Shown here: positions 11,225 to 24,192 of the stretch, one piece after another
Numbering within the stretch: position 1 is the stretch's first letter
How the letters are laid out: each line of letters begins with the position of its first letter
Source of the DNA: Vandiemenella viatica
Lineage: Eukaryota > Arthropoda > Insecta > Orthoptera > Morabidae
Assembly (NCBI GenBank): GCA_031002005.1
Contig: JARYHS010008074.1
Location: 281,481,930-281,545,929 of the forward strand
Direction of reading: 5' to 3'
Length of the DNA stretch: 64,000 bases
Notes under the pieces: generated by a model
Told to the model about the DNA's origin: nothing
Database searches by the model: none
What the model saw: only the letters and a program-made list of their open reading frames with translations
Translations under genes and position numbers: made by a program

Positions 11225-12370
11225 TAATCCTTACAGAGGTGTATAGATCTACATCTACATATATACTCTGCAATTCACAAAATTGTGGGTGGCAGAGGGT
11301 GCTCAGCACCAAAGCTACTCTCTTTGTTGTGCATTCCAATCCCTAATGGTACGAGGGAAAAAAGAATTCATATAAGAATCATTGCGGCACCTTATTTCTC
11401 TAATCTTATCTTTCCTGTCATTCCGACTCAAATAGGTTGGTGGATGAAGTATTTCACTACACTCGTGAGTGAAAGTGGGAGTACACATGTTTACCAATAA
11501 TTTTAAATGAAACGTGCGTCGTCTATCTAACAGTGACTCCCAGCCTAGTCTACTAATCAGTCCTGTGATGCTTTCATAAGGACTGTAGCAAGCGGACACG
11601 AATCGAGTGGCTCTTCTCTGTACTTTCTCTACACTTTCGAACAACCCCTTACGAAATGGATCCAAAATGGCACAACAATAGTCCAAATGTGGATGCACAA
11701 GAGATTTGTACGCTATCTCCTTTGTTTGTTCATTACAATTTTTCAAGATTCGACCTATGAATCGCAGCCTAGAATTAGCTCTACCTACTAACGAATTAAT
11801 GTGTAAGTCCCATTTCATGTTCCTTTGTACTGTTACTCCCAAATATTTCATAGAATCAACCATATCAATAACTGAATTTAACTCGTATTTCTGAACAATA
11901 GGATTCTTTTTGTTAGTTATGCTCATTGTTTTGCACTTTTTACAATTTAGCGTAAGTTGTCACTCAGCGCACAATGCCAAAATAATATCTAGATCAAGCT
12001 GAATTTCTAAGCAATCGGCCAAATTCCTTACTTCCCTATAAATAACCGCATCATCAGTAAACAATCTAAAAAAGCTTTTCACTTTGTCTCCGAGATCGTT
12101 TATAAAAATTAAGAAAAGAAGTGGTCCTATTACACTTCCTTGAGGTACCCCCGATGTAACATCTAGATTAGAAGACATACTGCGACCGACCAGTTAGAAA
12201 ATCCTTGATCCATTCACAAAGCTAATCTGATATACCGTACGCTCAAAGCTTCGCTAAAAGGCGGTTGTGTGGCACAGAGTCGAAGGCTTTTTGAAAATCT
12301 AAAAAAATTGCATCTACTTGTGAACCTGCATCAATACTATGCATTGTCTGTCTTTCACAGTTCAATAAGT
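11225..12370 (-). pseudogene. 5'-truncated non-LTR retrotransposon (LINE family B) reverse transcriptase
   Basis: Encodes the C-terminal half of a LINE reverse transcriptase. On the minus strand: motif A (IFLDFQKAFDSVPH) near 12310-12270; the VPQGSVIGPLLFLIFIND block at 12150-12095; motif C as FTDDAVIY near 12065, where FADD is the usual form; then, after a frame change near 11950, the thumb and C-terminal region (MKYLGVTV, FIGRILKNCN, LVHPHLDYCCAILDPF, MNSFFPRTIRDWN) to 11315. The 3' UTR ends near 11225 in GATGTAGATGTAGATC (minus strand). Breaks lie near 12180 and 11950. Clade is uncertain (Jockey/CR1-like). A fragment of the same family is at 60880-61150. Confidence 0.85.
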
Positions 12371-12829
12371 TTTTTTTTATAATTCCATGACAATATGTAC
12401 TATCTACACAAAAAATAGTATTCTATGTCCTTCCTAAAGGCAAATAGCATCTCTTTGTCAAAATTCATTATGATCGGATAAGCCATTTTGTCCTGAAAAC
12501 GTAAAAAATAGACAGAGAGACTGAGTTACTTTCCCATTTATAATATTAGTACAGATCACATACACAAACGAAAGCAATTAGTGTAGTAGTCTGTCACCAA
12601 AAACTAGAATATCAAATGGAAATCACAAATAGTAATGTGTAAACAACAGCTGGCGAGGCGTTAGGACCTTTGTGCGAGTGGTGGTCCCACTGCTCCTTCG
12701 AACGGTAACGTGCGTCTTCAATCAGCGTGTCCCTATGACCTTCAAAACACCACGACAATTGTTACTCGGCTGGTTAGCTCAACAAGCCTATATCCACACT
12801 GCGGTACACATTTACAATCTTCGCTCATC

Positions 12830-14224
12830 AAAAGAATGATTGCGACCACTGTACAATTCTCCCAGCGAACACTTCATGGATGTTGAGGTTTCTTCCAGGG
12901 AATTCACTTGCATCAAACAACTTTTTTTGTTGGCTGGGTGACACCGTTGTCAATTTTTCAATGTTAATAGTTAACTTACGGTCTTGCGAGCATCCTTGTG
13001 TTGTTGCCATAGTCTCTAGTTCTATTATGCCACTCAAAAAGTTGTGATTCATCTACCTGACTGTTAGGTTGAAGGGATTCAACTTTATATTCGCACAAAC
13101 TTAATGCACACATACACTGTGAGGGCTTTGTGATTACTGTTGATTCAGGTGCCACAACACCGAATGCAACGTTGCTGCCAATTATGCCATGACAGGAGAC
13201 TTATAGACTGGTCCTCCCAAAACATCAGTTGAGTTTACAGTTCAGTCACTATTTGATTTTTATGTAATGTCCTCTACTCTGTTCTATAAGGGTGCAGGCT
13301 TGAGTTCTGCCACAACCGAAAAATACAATTACCACCTCAAACTCTGGCGAACATGAGTTTTGTTTCTCCTTCCATTTCTTCACAGCCTTCAGTGTTAATA
13401 TGTGCTCTTCTGCACTGTGATTATGCGTATTTTGAACTGGTAAAACAACTTGATTAGATCAGTTCCTAGCGACTTGGCAGTATGGTATGCTATATTCTAC
13501 CAACATGTTTTTCTGTCACCCTAATCAGTAAGGCCAACTTTCCGTCCCCTGGGATATTCTATACCTCATAGGGATCCACCCAGGGGGAATCCTATAAATG
13601 TTATTCGAGACACTCACACTGAATATTTTACATGGGAAGTGTTCGGTTCAGTTATACTTTCCACGTGTTTCTGCAGTCTGCCATGCTTAATGGCATGTAT
13701 TCCTGCTTTGAAGGACTGACATCTATCATTGGTGTTCTCCTTTGCTGATTTTCTGTTATTGTTAGGGGATTTGCATTGCCCATTCTGCGGGAAATTCCTA
13801 CTATTGACCTTCATTCCATCCTTCTGGTGATGGTAACTCTGGTTGCCATCTGATCTGATCATCACAGCGTGAGCACTAGGCCTGAAGATGGCAGTAGAGT
13901 TTGTCACCGAAAGCTTGTATTTCGCCTGCACAATCCGGCAGTGAACCCACAAAGATTATATTTATCCCATTTGAAGTTTCTTTCCGGCATTTGGCTGGTG
14001 CTGATTTGGTCAAGATTATGTATGGTCCCCATCAGCTGATCAAAAGCCCGAATGACTGCCAGACAGATGTGACTCTCCAAATGTGCTAGAAAATGTGTAC
14101 TGATATGTAAGATCAAGTTCCCATCTTCCAGCAGATGATCCAAATATTGTGGCACCACTTGACTTCTCATCGCGTACAAAGCCATTGATTTGTAGCCCCT
14201 GGGTTCACATTTCCCTTTGCACAT
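12830..14224 (-). pseudogene. Remnant of a retroelement gag region (possible LTR element)
   Basis: Several minus-strand frames have capsid-like character: 14224-13904 (FLAHLESHICLAVIRAFDQ, GTIHNLDQIS) and 13952-13614, which ends in a degraded CCHC-like knuckle (RCQSFKAGIHAIKHGRLQK; two expected cysteines are F and H). A further 74-codon frame lies at 13052-12828. The gag-then-downstream order would suit an LTR retrotransposon read on the minus strand, but no reverse transcriptase follows and no LTR was found. The assignment is by motif style only. Confidence 0.45.
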
Positions 14225-14229
14225 TTTCT

Positions 14230-17200
14230 AGAGGCAGTCCATTTGTGGTGTCTGTGACCAGAACATTCACAAAAATGTGGTCTTAGCTTCGTTGCAAGAG
14301 GTGTCCTGTCTTACCAAAGTGGTCATCCATAGTTTGGACTCCTCATTTAAGGCCTTTTTTTTTAAAAATTATTTCATAATCTGTATACAAGGTTATCATC
14401 AAAAAGAGGTTTTGTGCAAGAAAATAGTAAATGTGTTCTGCTCGGTGATCTACATTTGTCTCCTTCTCTAGTCCTGGGACAGGATCCGATTGCCGGTTCT
14501 CTCCCAGATCAGCGCCTCGGCGTCTCCTTAGCTGCCAATCTGCTTACAACAATCCGCAGTTCTATTGGATTTGCTGGGCATAGATCACATTTAAATCATA
14601 TTTAGCTTGTTTAACCTTCACTTTTTCAATTTGCTAATTCACACTTCTTTCTCGTACTGTTGAACTGTTTTTTTTTGTTTTTTTTTTGTTTTTTTTTTTT
14701 TACTGGAAATAAATAAAAAGAAGGGGAAAAAATGCAAGCTTTTTCACATTTATCATCATTGGTAATTTGCCATATGAGGTGATATAATGGGGAGAATTTG
14801 TTGTCTTCAAAAACTCTCTCTCCATAAAGGAAATGTAATCTGTGTAATTTTTCTCTTGCTTCTGGCAAATATACAATACTGTGTACCCCATCAACCATGT
14901 TGCAGCATTTTGTTTCTGTGCTGATCGACGGACCTTATCCGGCCTGAAGATTTCCTGTATTGAGATTCTACTTACTGTAGTACCATCCAGTTGTCACTGG
15001 CCATATACGGATTAGATCAAAATTGGCATAATTATCGGTGAGCCAGAAATTAATTTTTTAAATAAATGTTTAAAAATAGTAGTAGCAATTAATGACTAGT
15101 GAAAGTTACAAGAAGTAGCATTAAGTTATGGGTAGTATATAACCCAAGGTAGAATAGAAACTGTCACATACAGTATTAATTAGAGGACTGAAATGGAAAA
15201 AAGCTAGAGTCAAAGTTGTCCCCATAAGGGAAAAATTAATCAGAATAAAGCAAGAACTAATGTTGAAAAAAAAAGGAGGATTATACAGAAATGTATTGTA
15301 GATCGTGAGCATAGTCATAAGGTACCATAGGCAACAATGAAAGAATGAAAGAAATAGTGTCGTAATGTGGTAGAAAAAGTTTTTTGCACTTCATACAGTA
15401 AGAGCATCAAAAGGAATGAAGACGGCTTGTATGATTGACGGTAACCAGGTCATGCATCTAAAGGACGATGTCGGACAAGATAGTGGTGACATGTAGTGTA
15501 AAATGGTAACATTATGGTGTTCCAGTGGATAGAGCTTGGCATTTTTGCCTAGGTGATTACTTGGATATAAATAGGAATCAGTTACATTTTTCTAGAATGA
15601 AGTTAATCTGCCTAAGGGCAATATTCAGTAAATCTATATAAGGTATGATTGGTATAATATGTTTTAATATAAACCAATAGGAATTTACAGCCAAATAACG
15701 GATGGGAATACACTTGGTTACTCTTGGATAGAAATGTTAGGGTAGACATAGAAAGTGGTAATTGCTGTCACCTCATGTAATTTAGCAAATATTATAATTG
15801 GCTACAAGTCTGGTTAACAGATAACATTGTTAGTAGTTATTTCAAGGAAATAAATTGTTATCGATGGATACAACACAAAGAAAGAGAAAAGGGTAGATCT
15901 AATCTATAATATGTTAACAAATACACCATGTTAACAGAACATGAAATTGGATTGACAGCCAACATTGAGAGCAATGTGGCTTATGGAGGATGCACTTTTC
16001 AATAAATGGCTGAGGTATTTGCACCGCAATGATGTGCATAGATGTCAAATATAAAAAAGGCGATAAGATGGGGAAACAATTATATAAAACTATTTACTAT
16101 TATTATTATTATTTATTATTCTGTGAGTGGTTGTGTCGACCGCAAGGGTTGTGCGAGCTTAGCCACTTACTTCTTTTAACTTGACAAAGGATTTAACCTG
16201 AAATATTGTATTTTCTGTGTTGTTTTGTGTTGCTGCTGCCATTGTCCCTTCAACTTTGGTGAGTGTCGGGTGTATTTTATCTGCCATTTCCATATAACTA
16301 TTGTCTCACAGCAGTTCTTTACTTCCATTGTTACCGAAACTATTTATTAAGTCATAATGACAGAGGATTAGGAAAAATTAATGAGACAAAATGGTATATT
16401 TTGTTTTGTAATTAGAACACGTAAAATTGTATTGAATTTCTTGAATGATGATGTTAGTATTGTTAGAATTTTTATGTAATGTGTGGTGTTTGTCCCAAGT
16501 TTGGTAACAGGAGGTCATACACAGCAAATCTTGTGGGAAGGCAGTATTTGCGAGACAGTTGAAATCTCTGCTGGCACGAGTATTATGTGGCATCAGCACT
16601 GTTAATGCCGCATTAGTAGTCGGGTCCCACCACCATCCAGCAGTAAAATGTGGCACTTTAAAAACTTGAACCATTCATGCATCTGCAGTTAGTGATGAAG
16701 CAAGCACTGCTACTGAAAATCATATTTTAAAGGACATGTTTCTTGCCAATTACTACCGCTCTGATATTATCAGCAAGTCCACTGTAGCACCTGGTGCTCA
16801 AATATCACCTCTATGCCTCTTTTGCTGCTTCTTGAGTTGCTGCTCAAATTTAAGATCTTTATTCTAAAATCACATACTTAGTTAGTTATTCTAAAATCAC
16901 ATACTTAGTTAGCTTTCCCTGAGATGCCATTTTCAGTGATGAAAAGTACATATCTACCTTATTAATAATAAAATTGTGGCACTGAGGGGTGGAGGAGTTT
17001 TTCTTTTGAAAGAAAGTGGGGGGAGGGGTATATGAAAAATATTGAGAATCCCTACTCTAGAAAGACAAGAAGATAGCAACCAACAGTAGATCAGTATATT
17101 GTATCCATCTATTAACCCCTAAATGTACTTCTGAAGAAGACAAGCCTATTTTTGTAGAAACTGCAGTTAAAATTAATAAATCAAAAATTTAAGCAACTGG

Positions 17201-18775
17201 TTGGCTATTATTGTACTTAATACGAGTGTCACCATAGCTGTAACGCAGCCATGCTCAAGATTTTAACATTAGATCAATCACAGGGGTTACAGACATCTTG
17301 GAGAAGACAGCCTCCTTGATGTGGGCAATGGGCAGGCCATGTTGCCTGGATGAAAAATGAAAGATAGGCAAAAACAGTATTACAATGGGGCCCAAGAGGT
17401 AATCAGAGACTAATGGAAGAATACCAGACCGATGCGACAAGGATGTACACAGGGTTGTTGAAGTTAACTGGCAGAGAATCACTTAAGATTGTTCAAGCTG
17501 GAGAAGACTATTCAAGCTCTACCTTAACTCGTAAATCTCACGATCATGATCTCATATTTTCATTATTGAACTTGCTGATGATGAGAAAAAGAAATCACCA
17601 TTAACACAAAACATTGAATTTTTGGAGTGTAAACCCTTCTTCAGCAGAACATGATGTGAACAGGTTGGAGGCCTAAGACCTTCATTTGTGGCAGTTGCAA
17701 GTGTGGACAATTATTGGGGTTGGTTCAGACTCAGGAAAAGAAAGGAAAGGGAGTTGGATAGAAACTGAGGAGAATATATGTGTCTATTGAGAAATGATTT
17801 ATAAAAACCGTTAATAAAGAGAGAAACAAAAATATTATTAAAATGAAACTGAAAGTCATAAATAAAACATAATTGCAAATATTTATGAATTTTAACATCA
17901 CCTCACCTCATGCTGGTAAGTGATAGTTCATTTTGTGATAGATGTAGTAAACACTAGGAAATGTGAGGGAGGAAATTTTTTTTTAAGTACATGAAAACTA
18001 AGGATGGGAATTGAAGAAGGGGGATTTTGGTATTCTCTTAGATTGTGATCTAATGGATGCATAGTGGCAAGTTTGTACCAGTACGACAGGTCCCACTATC
18101 TGAGCTCAGAAGTGCTGTGTGCTGGAGAAAGCTCTGCATGACTGATGAAGCAGGAAATTAAATTCTGAATTAAGTGACATGAAGCAACTATGAGATGGTC
18201 CGGGTTTAGGGCAAACGGTTTTTTTTCTGTGGTAATTTATTCTTATCGACTATCAATCTGTAGTTGAAATTATGTAAGAAGCAGGGTAGTGAATAGTGAA
18301 AATAAGTTAGCAAACAGAAGTTCCACAGGTCACATGCTCTATGATGAGAAAGCTAGCACTGATGACAGGATTGATGGTGATGGTGGTGGAAGAATTTTGT
18401 ATGTCACACATCTTACAGCATGATCTGTTCCACAGGAATGAAAAACAGGTCCATTTTATGGCAAGATGAGATCGGTATTCTGAGACCAGGAGTAGGCTAA
18501 GATTAGGGGAGTGACAGGAAGCATTTTAGGGAGGTGGAATGGTATTTCAGAGCAGGCTTGATGGACACTAAGCCTGGGAATAATGGTGTGACCAAAAGTG
18601 GACTGTGGTTGGTTGTCTGTCGTAACCACTTATCAGAGATGACCGGATGTTGTCCTTTAGGACAAACTTAATTAAGAGTGTTGCTAAATTAAGAATAAGA
18701 AATAGAATCCAGAAACTTGCTAGATCAATGTGTGTGTGTGGGGGGGGGGGGGAGGGGTAATGCACCCACTCTTCG
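14230..18775. other. Long stretch without a recognisable gene
   Basis: Contains a T-rich tract at 14667-14700, a TTA-type microsatellite near 16095-16120, an exact tandem duplication of about 27 bp at 16861-16913 (ATTCTAAAATCACATACTTA...) and a G run at 18739-18752. Short ORFs at 16378-16674 and 17255-17482 show no family signature. No splice-supported exon was recognised. Confidence 0.5.
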
Positions 18776-18779
18776 AATA

Positions 18780-19410
18780 TCAGGTCTACTCAACAGAAGA
18801 GTGATGTTCTTCTGTGTGGCACACGTTACACAGATCGAAATGTCTTGTACCAGACAATGTGCATCATCAGTAGCACACTAAAATCTACTCCTCTTTTCTG
18901 ATTACCTGTATTGAGCCATATTGAACCTCCAAGACTAACAAGGTTTAATAAGCAAATCAATGAGTTCACAAAAATATCAGTGAACATTGATCTTCCAATC
19001 AATAGATTTTGGCATCTGAAATCACATTCTCCACCCCATACTAAAAGCAAAAGAGATGATAGACAAGGGATTTATGGCTACAGCAGAATCATGACAAGAA
19101 TGGAACAATGTAGCTTACAAGGAGGAGCATTCACTATTTAGTGCTCAACATCCCCCAGTAATATTTGACCTGCCACGTAAAACATGGTTTGCCCTTAACA
19201 GGATGCGACCCAACTATGGATGGTGTCGCTCACTAATGTATAAGTGGAGCATGAGAGCTTACCCAACTGTGACTGCAGCACACCACAACAGATGATCCAA
19301 CATATTGTTGCTGAGTGTAAGTGGGCACACACAGCTTTGCTGGAAGATTTTGTTAAAACATCTAGAGCTGCTACAGAGTTGTTGGGAAATTTGGATGTAC
19401 AACTTTAAAC
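18780..19410 (+). pseudogene. Degraded LINE 3' coding fragment with CDC...H..C knuckle
   Basis: The C-terminal signature of many LINE polyproteins is visible in shifted frames: TWFALNRMRPNYGWCRS near 19180-19230, then SPNCDCSTPQQMIQHIVAEC (19257-19318), matching the usual W..LNR.R ... C.CG...QTM.HI...C pattern. Upstream frames (STQQKSDVLLCGTRY) suit the preceding linker. Stops and frameshifts are frequent, and no 3' tail is evident before 19500. Confidence 0.6.
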
Positions 19411-20072
19411 CCTTATTTAAGTGCAATGTTGATTGTTTCAGAATGATAGTGCTTTTATTCTCTAGTACTTTATTGCCATAAGCTAAATAAATCAGAGATG
19501 ATATTAAAACTCAAAGATATCCGCATCACAGTTAACTATCTTTACTTTTAGAACATTATTTTTCCTTTTCTTTCTCTTTTATTATTAATCAACTTTTTGT
19601 TATTCATTTTAGAAGGTGGGCTATATTAACTTCAGTTTTTAACCCTTCCCTATATTTCTAGGTGTCCACTACCATCCCTCCCTCCAAATATTGTCCTTTC
19701 AACCACCAGAAACAGTTCATACAGGAATTCCACCCTGCGCACACAATGTTGTTCTGATATTCACCTGAAGTTTGGCATTTTGTGTAGGTATTATTACTTG
19801 TTTAATGAGTAACACCATTATGATGTATTCTTCCTCCCTAATAGTTTTTAAATTGTTGCCCAACAACTTCTGTTTCCATGGTCAGTGACATTATGATTCC
19901 ATTTTAATTTTTTCCTGACTTCATGTCTCAACCCCTTCCCACTTCCACTTTTTTTTCAATAGTAAACAGATACTACAGTTCATTCATATGGGAAGGTGTT
20001 ATGTGTACACTTGCTGATCTTTCCATGTGTATCATGTGCCTCTCACATGGTTAAGAAGTTAACTGAAATATT
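19411..20072. other. AT-rich stretch, nothing recognised
   Basis: No coding, tandem or terminal-repeat structure recognised. Confidence 0.5.
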
Positions 20073-20318
20073 GAGCGTTCTCGCCTCGCATTCGGGAGGA
20101 CGGCGGTTCGAATCCCCGTCCGGGCATCCAGATTTGGGTTTTCCATGGTTTCCCCAAATCACTCCAGGCAAATGCTGGGATGCTTCCTTCAAAAGGCCAT
20201 GGCCGAATTCCTTCCCATTCCTTGCCCCCCATCTTTGCCCCCCATCCTTTCCCGTCTCTAAAGACCTCGATGTTAAAAAGAGACGTAAAGTAGTCAAAAA
20301 AAATAAAAAAAAATAATT
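20073..20318 (+). mobile_element. tRNA-derived SINE, family 1 (copy 2 of 5)
   Basis: Plus-strand copy: the head begins within the tRNA part (GCGTTCTCGCCTCGCATTCG), has the B box GGTTCGAATCC at 20106, the core (CATCCAGATTTGGGTTTTCC, CCAGGCAAATG, GGCCATGGCC), a TTGCCCCCCATC duplication, and a tail of AAAGAGACGTAAAG followed by an A-rich end. The A-box side is missing or diverged. Confidence 0.85.
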
Positions 20319-21005
20319 GTGCAACAGAATTGTGTTCATCACACTTTTGTTTGGGTCAATGCAGCTACTGTGTTTGATTTCACTGCCTTTTTTTTCTCAA
20401 AGTAATAAATATGGATAGACAGAACATTTCAAAATCATGTTGAGTTCTCCTATGCTGTCTGGAATTAGATAAAATTAAGGTTAAAATTTAAATTTAAAGA
20501 TACTTTACCAAGGGATCTAAAAAATAATTGGGAAAAGTATAACACAATGCAGACAGCAAAATTTCCTATCACTGTACTTAGCGGGGACATCAAAACGTTA
20601 ACAACAATGAACACGCCTCTTTGAAGTAGTTTATTTAACATATTCCGATATTCAATAACATGATTCTTTAAAGGTTGCGTCTAGAGTTGTCCCTAAAAAA
20701 AAATTTGCTGTATAGTTTATTCTCACCATGGAATTATCTGATAAAGGAACTGTGTTGCTGTTACAGCATAATACAAATGGAAAATAGAAAAAGAAGAAAA
20801 TTTCAAGATACTTTGACTGATCAAGACAAGTGCGTTGTTTGTTTATTAGAATGCTAAGTTCTTTGAGGATACTAAAGACTTAAAGATCATCAGTAATCTA
20901 GAGTTCCACATATGGCATGTACAACATAAGTCATAAAGCGAAGGCCAAAATTTGAAGAAATCTGTTACACAAACAACAAATTATAACCTGTGAGATGAAT
21001 ATTAC
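20319..21005. other. AT-rich stretch, nothing recognised
   Basis: No recognisable gene or element structure; the ORF at 20675-20857 has no family features. Confidence 0.5.
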
Positions 21006-21009
21006 TTAA

Positions 21010-22802
21010 CCCTTTCCTACTGGCTATTGGAAATAAAGGGAAATTTATAATTTTAATCATATATTTGTATATAGATACTTGAAATTAAACACAAATATTT
21101 TTTTCAATTTTTTTTTAACTCTAAGTGCTAATTACTGAGCCGGTATTTATAAGTACCGTCAGGGACTTTGTGTATCATATGATGTACAGTAATAGCAACT
21201 GAAATCAATTATGTTCATATTGGTACGAAACGTTCGGCTCATGATATTCAACAAACCAATTCTTTTTGCTCATTCAGATACAAAAAGACATTGCAGTGGA
21301 ACATTTGGAATGATGTTTTGACTGTACCTTCTTCATACTACATACTTCACATCTTCATCTGATTTTTACTAATTAGGAATAGTGTATACCTCTGTTTCCC
21401 AATATTACGTCTCTCATTGTGGAATAGTATGACTAGTGTTGTTTGAATGGATGAGGACTTGGTGAAACATCTGTAGATGACCTTTTCTTCTTACCGACAT
21501 CCTTCATAGTCATCATACCCTGTGCAACGGATCTTCTGAAATTTTTACAGACTTGTTTCAAACATCAAGAATTCCAAAAAACAATCTGTGCCATGATTTC
21601 GGTAATTTTCTGTCAGCATTGCACTACGCCATCAGCTGATCAGCAGTATCAACCCCACACATGAATGTATTGTAGTCCTTGACGACTCCTGAGCATGAAA
21701 TTGTCGACTTCAATCCATATTTTTGTTTGCATATAACCAGTGGTGTAACAACAGGGTGGCAGGATGGGCAAAATGCCATGGGACCCACTGCCGGAGGGAG
21801 CCCCCGATGACCAGCAGAAGAGGCCCTCTAGCCCAAGATCCACAGGTCCACCCCGATCGCCAATCAAGCCTGAGAGAGAGATCATCTGTTGAAATTGCCT
21901 TGAACCCCAACCATTGTAGTTAATTGTTATACCACTGTGTATAACAATAGTTTCCTTGCTGTCATGAAAATTTGATACTAAATGTACGACCTTTTTATCC
22001 TACCATTTCCAGTAGCCAATGTCTAGGTTTGAAAATCTGTGGTCTCAACCTCCTCTTTTTAGTTTGCTGTCAGCAAATAAGTTGTCAGAAAGGCTTTGTG
22101 GTTGGGCCTGATTGTCACACAACCAAAAGTTCTTTTAGTTTTCAGTTTTTATAATAATGAAACAGATGAAAAATAATTATCATCCTCATTGCTCCATTTT
22201 TGTTCAGTCAATTCTAAGACCGTTCTTTGACCTAATGAGTAATCCAAGAACTTTGCAGTCATTTCTTCATTTTTGCCTTGATAAATTATAAACTTCTAAG
22301 AGAAGAGTGTCAATCAGAGCTTATTTCTTAAAAAATATCCATTTTAAAATATTTAAAACAATGATAACACCAATTGTGTACTTGCTAAATCTATTGACCA
22401 ATAATTTGTATAAAACTACACATGCTGACGGTACTTTTAAGACCTCTTTGGTTTTTCTTGATTATTTAGTAAAGAAACTAGAAAAACATATTTTATAGGC
22501 AAAATACATATGGTTAAATGCTCAAACTAATAACAGAAATCAACACTTACCAAGTAAATTATCATCTAAAAATCCATTGTAATGCAGCACTTGTTACTCT
22601 GGTCAATATGCTGTCAAGCCCCAACTTAGAAAATTAATTTCTCAGCAATTTCATGCAGAATTTAAAAATAAATGTGGTCATTGTCTGACCTAATCGTACA
22701 ACAATAGATCAACAGGCTTAACAATGCAGTGGACACCTGTATTGTCAAATTATATGGTGGTAAACATAATGGTACTTATAAGTACCGTCAGGGAGGAAAG
22801 GG
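21010..22802. mobile_element. piggyBac-like element (TTAA-flanked), decayed
   Basis: Both ends lie against TTAA (21006-21009 and 22803-22806) and begin with CCCTTTCCT reading inward, which is the piggyBac arrangement of a TTAA target and CCC-starting inverted repeat. Near both ends is a palindrome followed by GTCAGGGA (GGTATTTATAAGTACC at 21142, GGTACTTATAAGTACC at 22771). No piggyBac transposase could be recognised in the 1.8 kb, so it is either non-autonomous or badly decayed. A hAT MITE (21738-21937) is nested inside. Confidence 0.6.
21738..21937. mobile_element. hAT MITE (copy A)
   Basis: Inverted ends CAGTGGTGTAACAA and TTGTTATACCACTG enclose 200 bp of GC-rich sequence. The flanking 8-mers CATATAAC (21730) and TGTATAAC (21938) match at 6 of 8 positions, a decayed 8-bp target duplication. 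It is internal to the piggyBac-like element and resembles the other GGGCCC-rich MITEs in the window. Confidence 0.75.
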
Positions 22803-22817
22803 TTAAAAGGCGACAAG

Positions 22818-23023
22818 CAGGGACGGTGGGGGGGGGGGGGGGCGAGGTAAGCGGGTCAAATGTACCCGGGCCTGCTGGCTGACGGGGGGCCCTGATCCCC
22901 GGCTGCAGGGGCCCTCTGGCTCAGAACCAAGAATCAGTCCATTGTCGCCGGCCTAGTTTGTAGAGCTAAAAAAAAAAGGTCGCCCATTTTACCCCGGGCC
23001 CGAAATTCCTAGCGCCGGCCCTG
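22818..23023. mobile_element. hAT MITE (copy B), perfect TSD
   Basis: Flanked by identical GCGACAAG at 22810-22817 and 23024-23031. Ends read CAGGGACGG and CCGGCCCTG. Interior is GC-rich with GGGGGCCCT motifs, a G run at 22828-22841 and the phrase GAGCTAAAAAAAAAAGGTCG shared with copies C, D and E. Confidence 0.85.
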
Positions 23024-23249
23024 GCGACAAGGTATTATCAAAATAGATGTAGTTCCCAAGTACTTCAAGCAAAATAATAGACAAATGTTAATCTTTGCTC
23101 TGAATTAAAGTTGGATTGAAATATCTAAACTGGTCTTGGCTATGATAGTAAAAGAAAAATTTAATAAACAAAATGACACAATTTATACACATACCTTCAA
23201 ATAAGCATCCAAATTAGTTTCACAGACTGAAAAAAATCATCACCCAGCA

Positions 23250-23690
23250 TCACTTATAGTTCAGTGAGGTTTTTCTTATGGTAGTAAGAGTATGATTTGT
23301 AATTTTGTGAAAAAAAAGGATGAAAACAGAAGCAAAGCATATCAGAAATTTGCCCTGGAAGCAGCTGTGAAGCCATTAAAGCAGACCTTTCAAAATCAGC
23401 CATGGACATTCCAGCATAATTTTGTGTTCGCTCATATGGCCAAAACTACCCAACTTTGGCTCCAAAACTTTTATAAACACTGAGGAATGGCTGTTCAAAA
23501 TCTGGACCTTGTGGTATATTTTACAGGACATAGTACACCATAAAAGACATAGTAATACTGAATTACTGAAGCAAGCTTTGACTTGATCTGTAGCTACCTT
23601 TGAATGAGGTGTTTGCTGCAACAGGCACAATGCCGGTGCAACCTAAGGTAAGCATAAGGCAAAAGCCATTTTGGACCAGTGTGTCAGTAA
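23250..23690 (+). pseudogene. Tc1/mariner-superfamily transposase fragment
   Basis: The frame at 23292-23480 carries the central catalytic segment in degraded form: AVKPLKQTFQNQPWTFQ followed by NFVFAHMAKTTQLWLQNF, corresponding to the family pattern W.FQQDSAPAH.A..TQ.WL; the catalytic QDSAPAH is reduced to HNFVFAH, so its aspartate is lost. After a break, frames to about 23690 match the downstream part (HHKRHSN, KQALT, CCNRHNAGATLG). N-terminal half and terminal repeats were not found. It belongs to a different lineage from the mariner at 50275. Confidence 0.65.
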
Positions 23691-24192
23691 TATATATTAT
23701 CCATATATGTGTTTAAACGAATTAAATGCAGCCAAGAAATATTTTGCAGCTTTTCATTTATTGCATAGAACATATGTAACAGCATTTATGTTTCTACTAG
23801 GTATTATTTGTCAAATTAGAAAATATGTGAGTCTGCCACTTTCATAAACATAAGAACAATTGGAATATTTTGTTAATATATATAAACTGAAAATATGTGA
23901 AACATCCAAAGTTTCATCATGCAACATTATTCCCACCACCAAAAAGTATAAATTATGGTGTTAATTTCTTAGTTATACATTTGCTGGAACGTGAAAAAAC
24001 TGTCTGGATGTGTATAAAATTTACACTTGCTGTTTCATGATAAAGCCCTAAATTCTTTCCATCACAAAACTTTTTTGTAACATTACATGCTGACTCTGTG
24101 AAATTAGATTTCTTCAAATAAGCTAATTTAACAAAACAGATTGTACTTGGCTTCACAAAAAAATTAAAATATGAAGATTAAATAAATCTTAC

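Noticed and set aside
14626..14898. ORFs over the T-rich tract
   Set aside because: Low-complexity K/N-rich translation of poly(T) on the opposite strand.
20106..20130. Candidate tRNA gene from the GGTTCGAATCC box
   Set aside because: Repeated in five copies with SINE core and tail; no acceptor stem pairing, so it is the SINE head.
23376..23630. 84-codon minus-strand ORF
   Set aside because: Antisense shadow of the Tc1/mariner transposase fragment.
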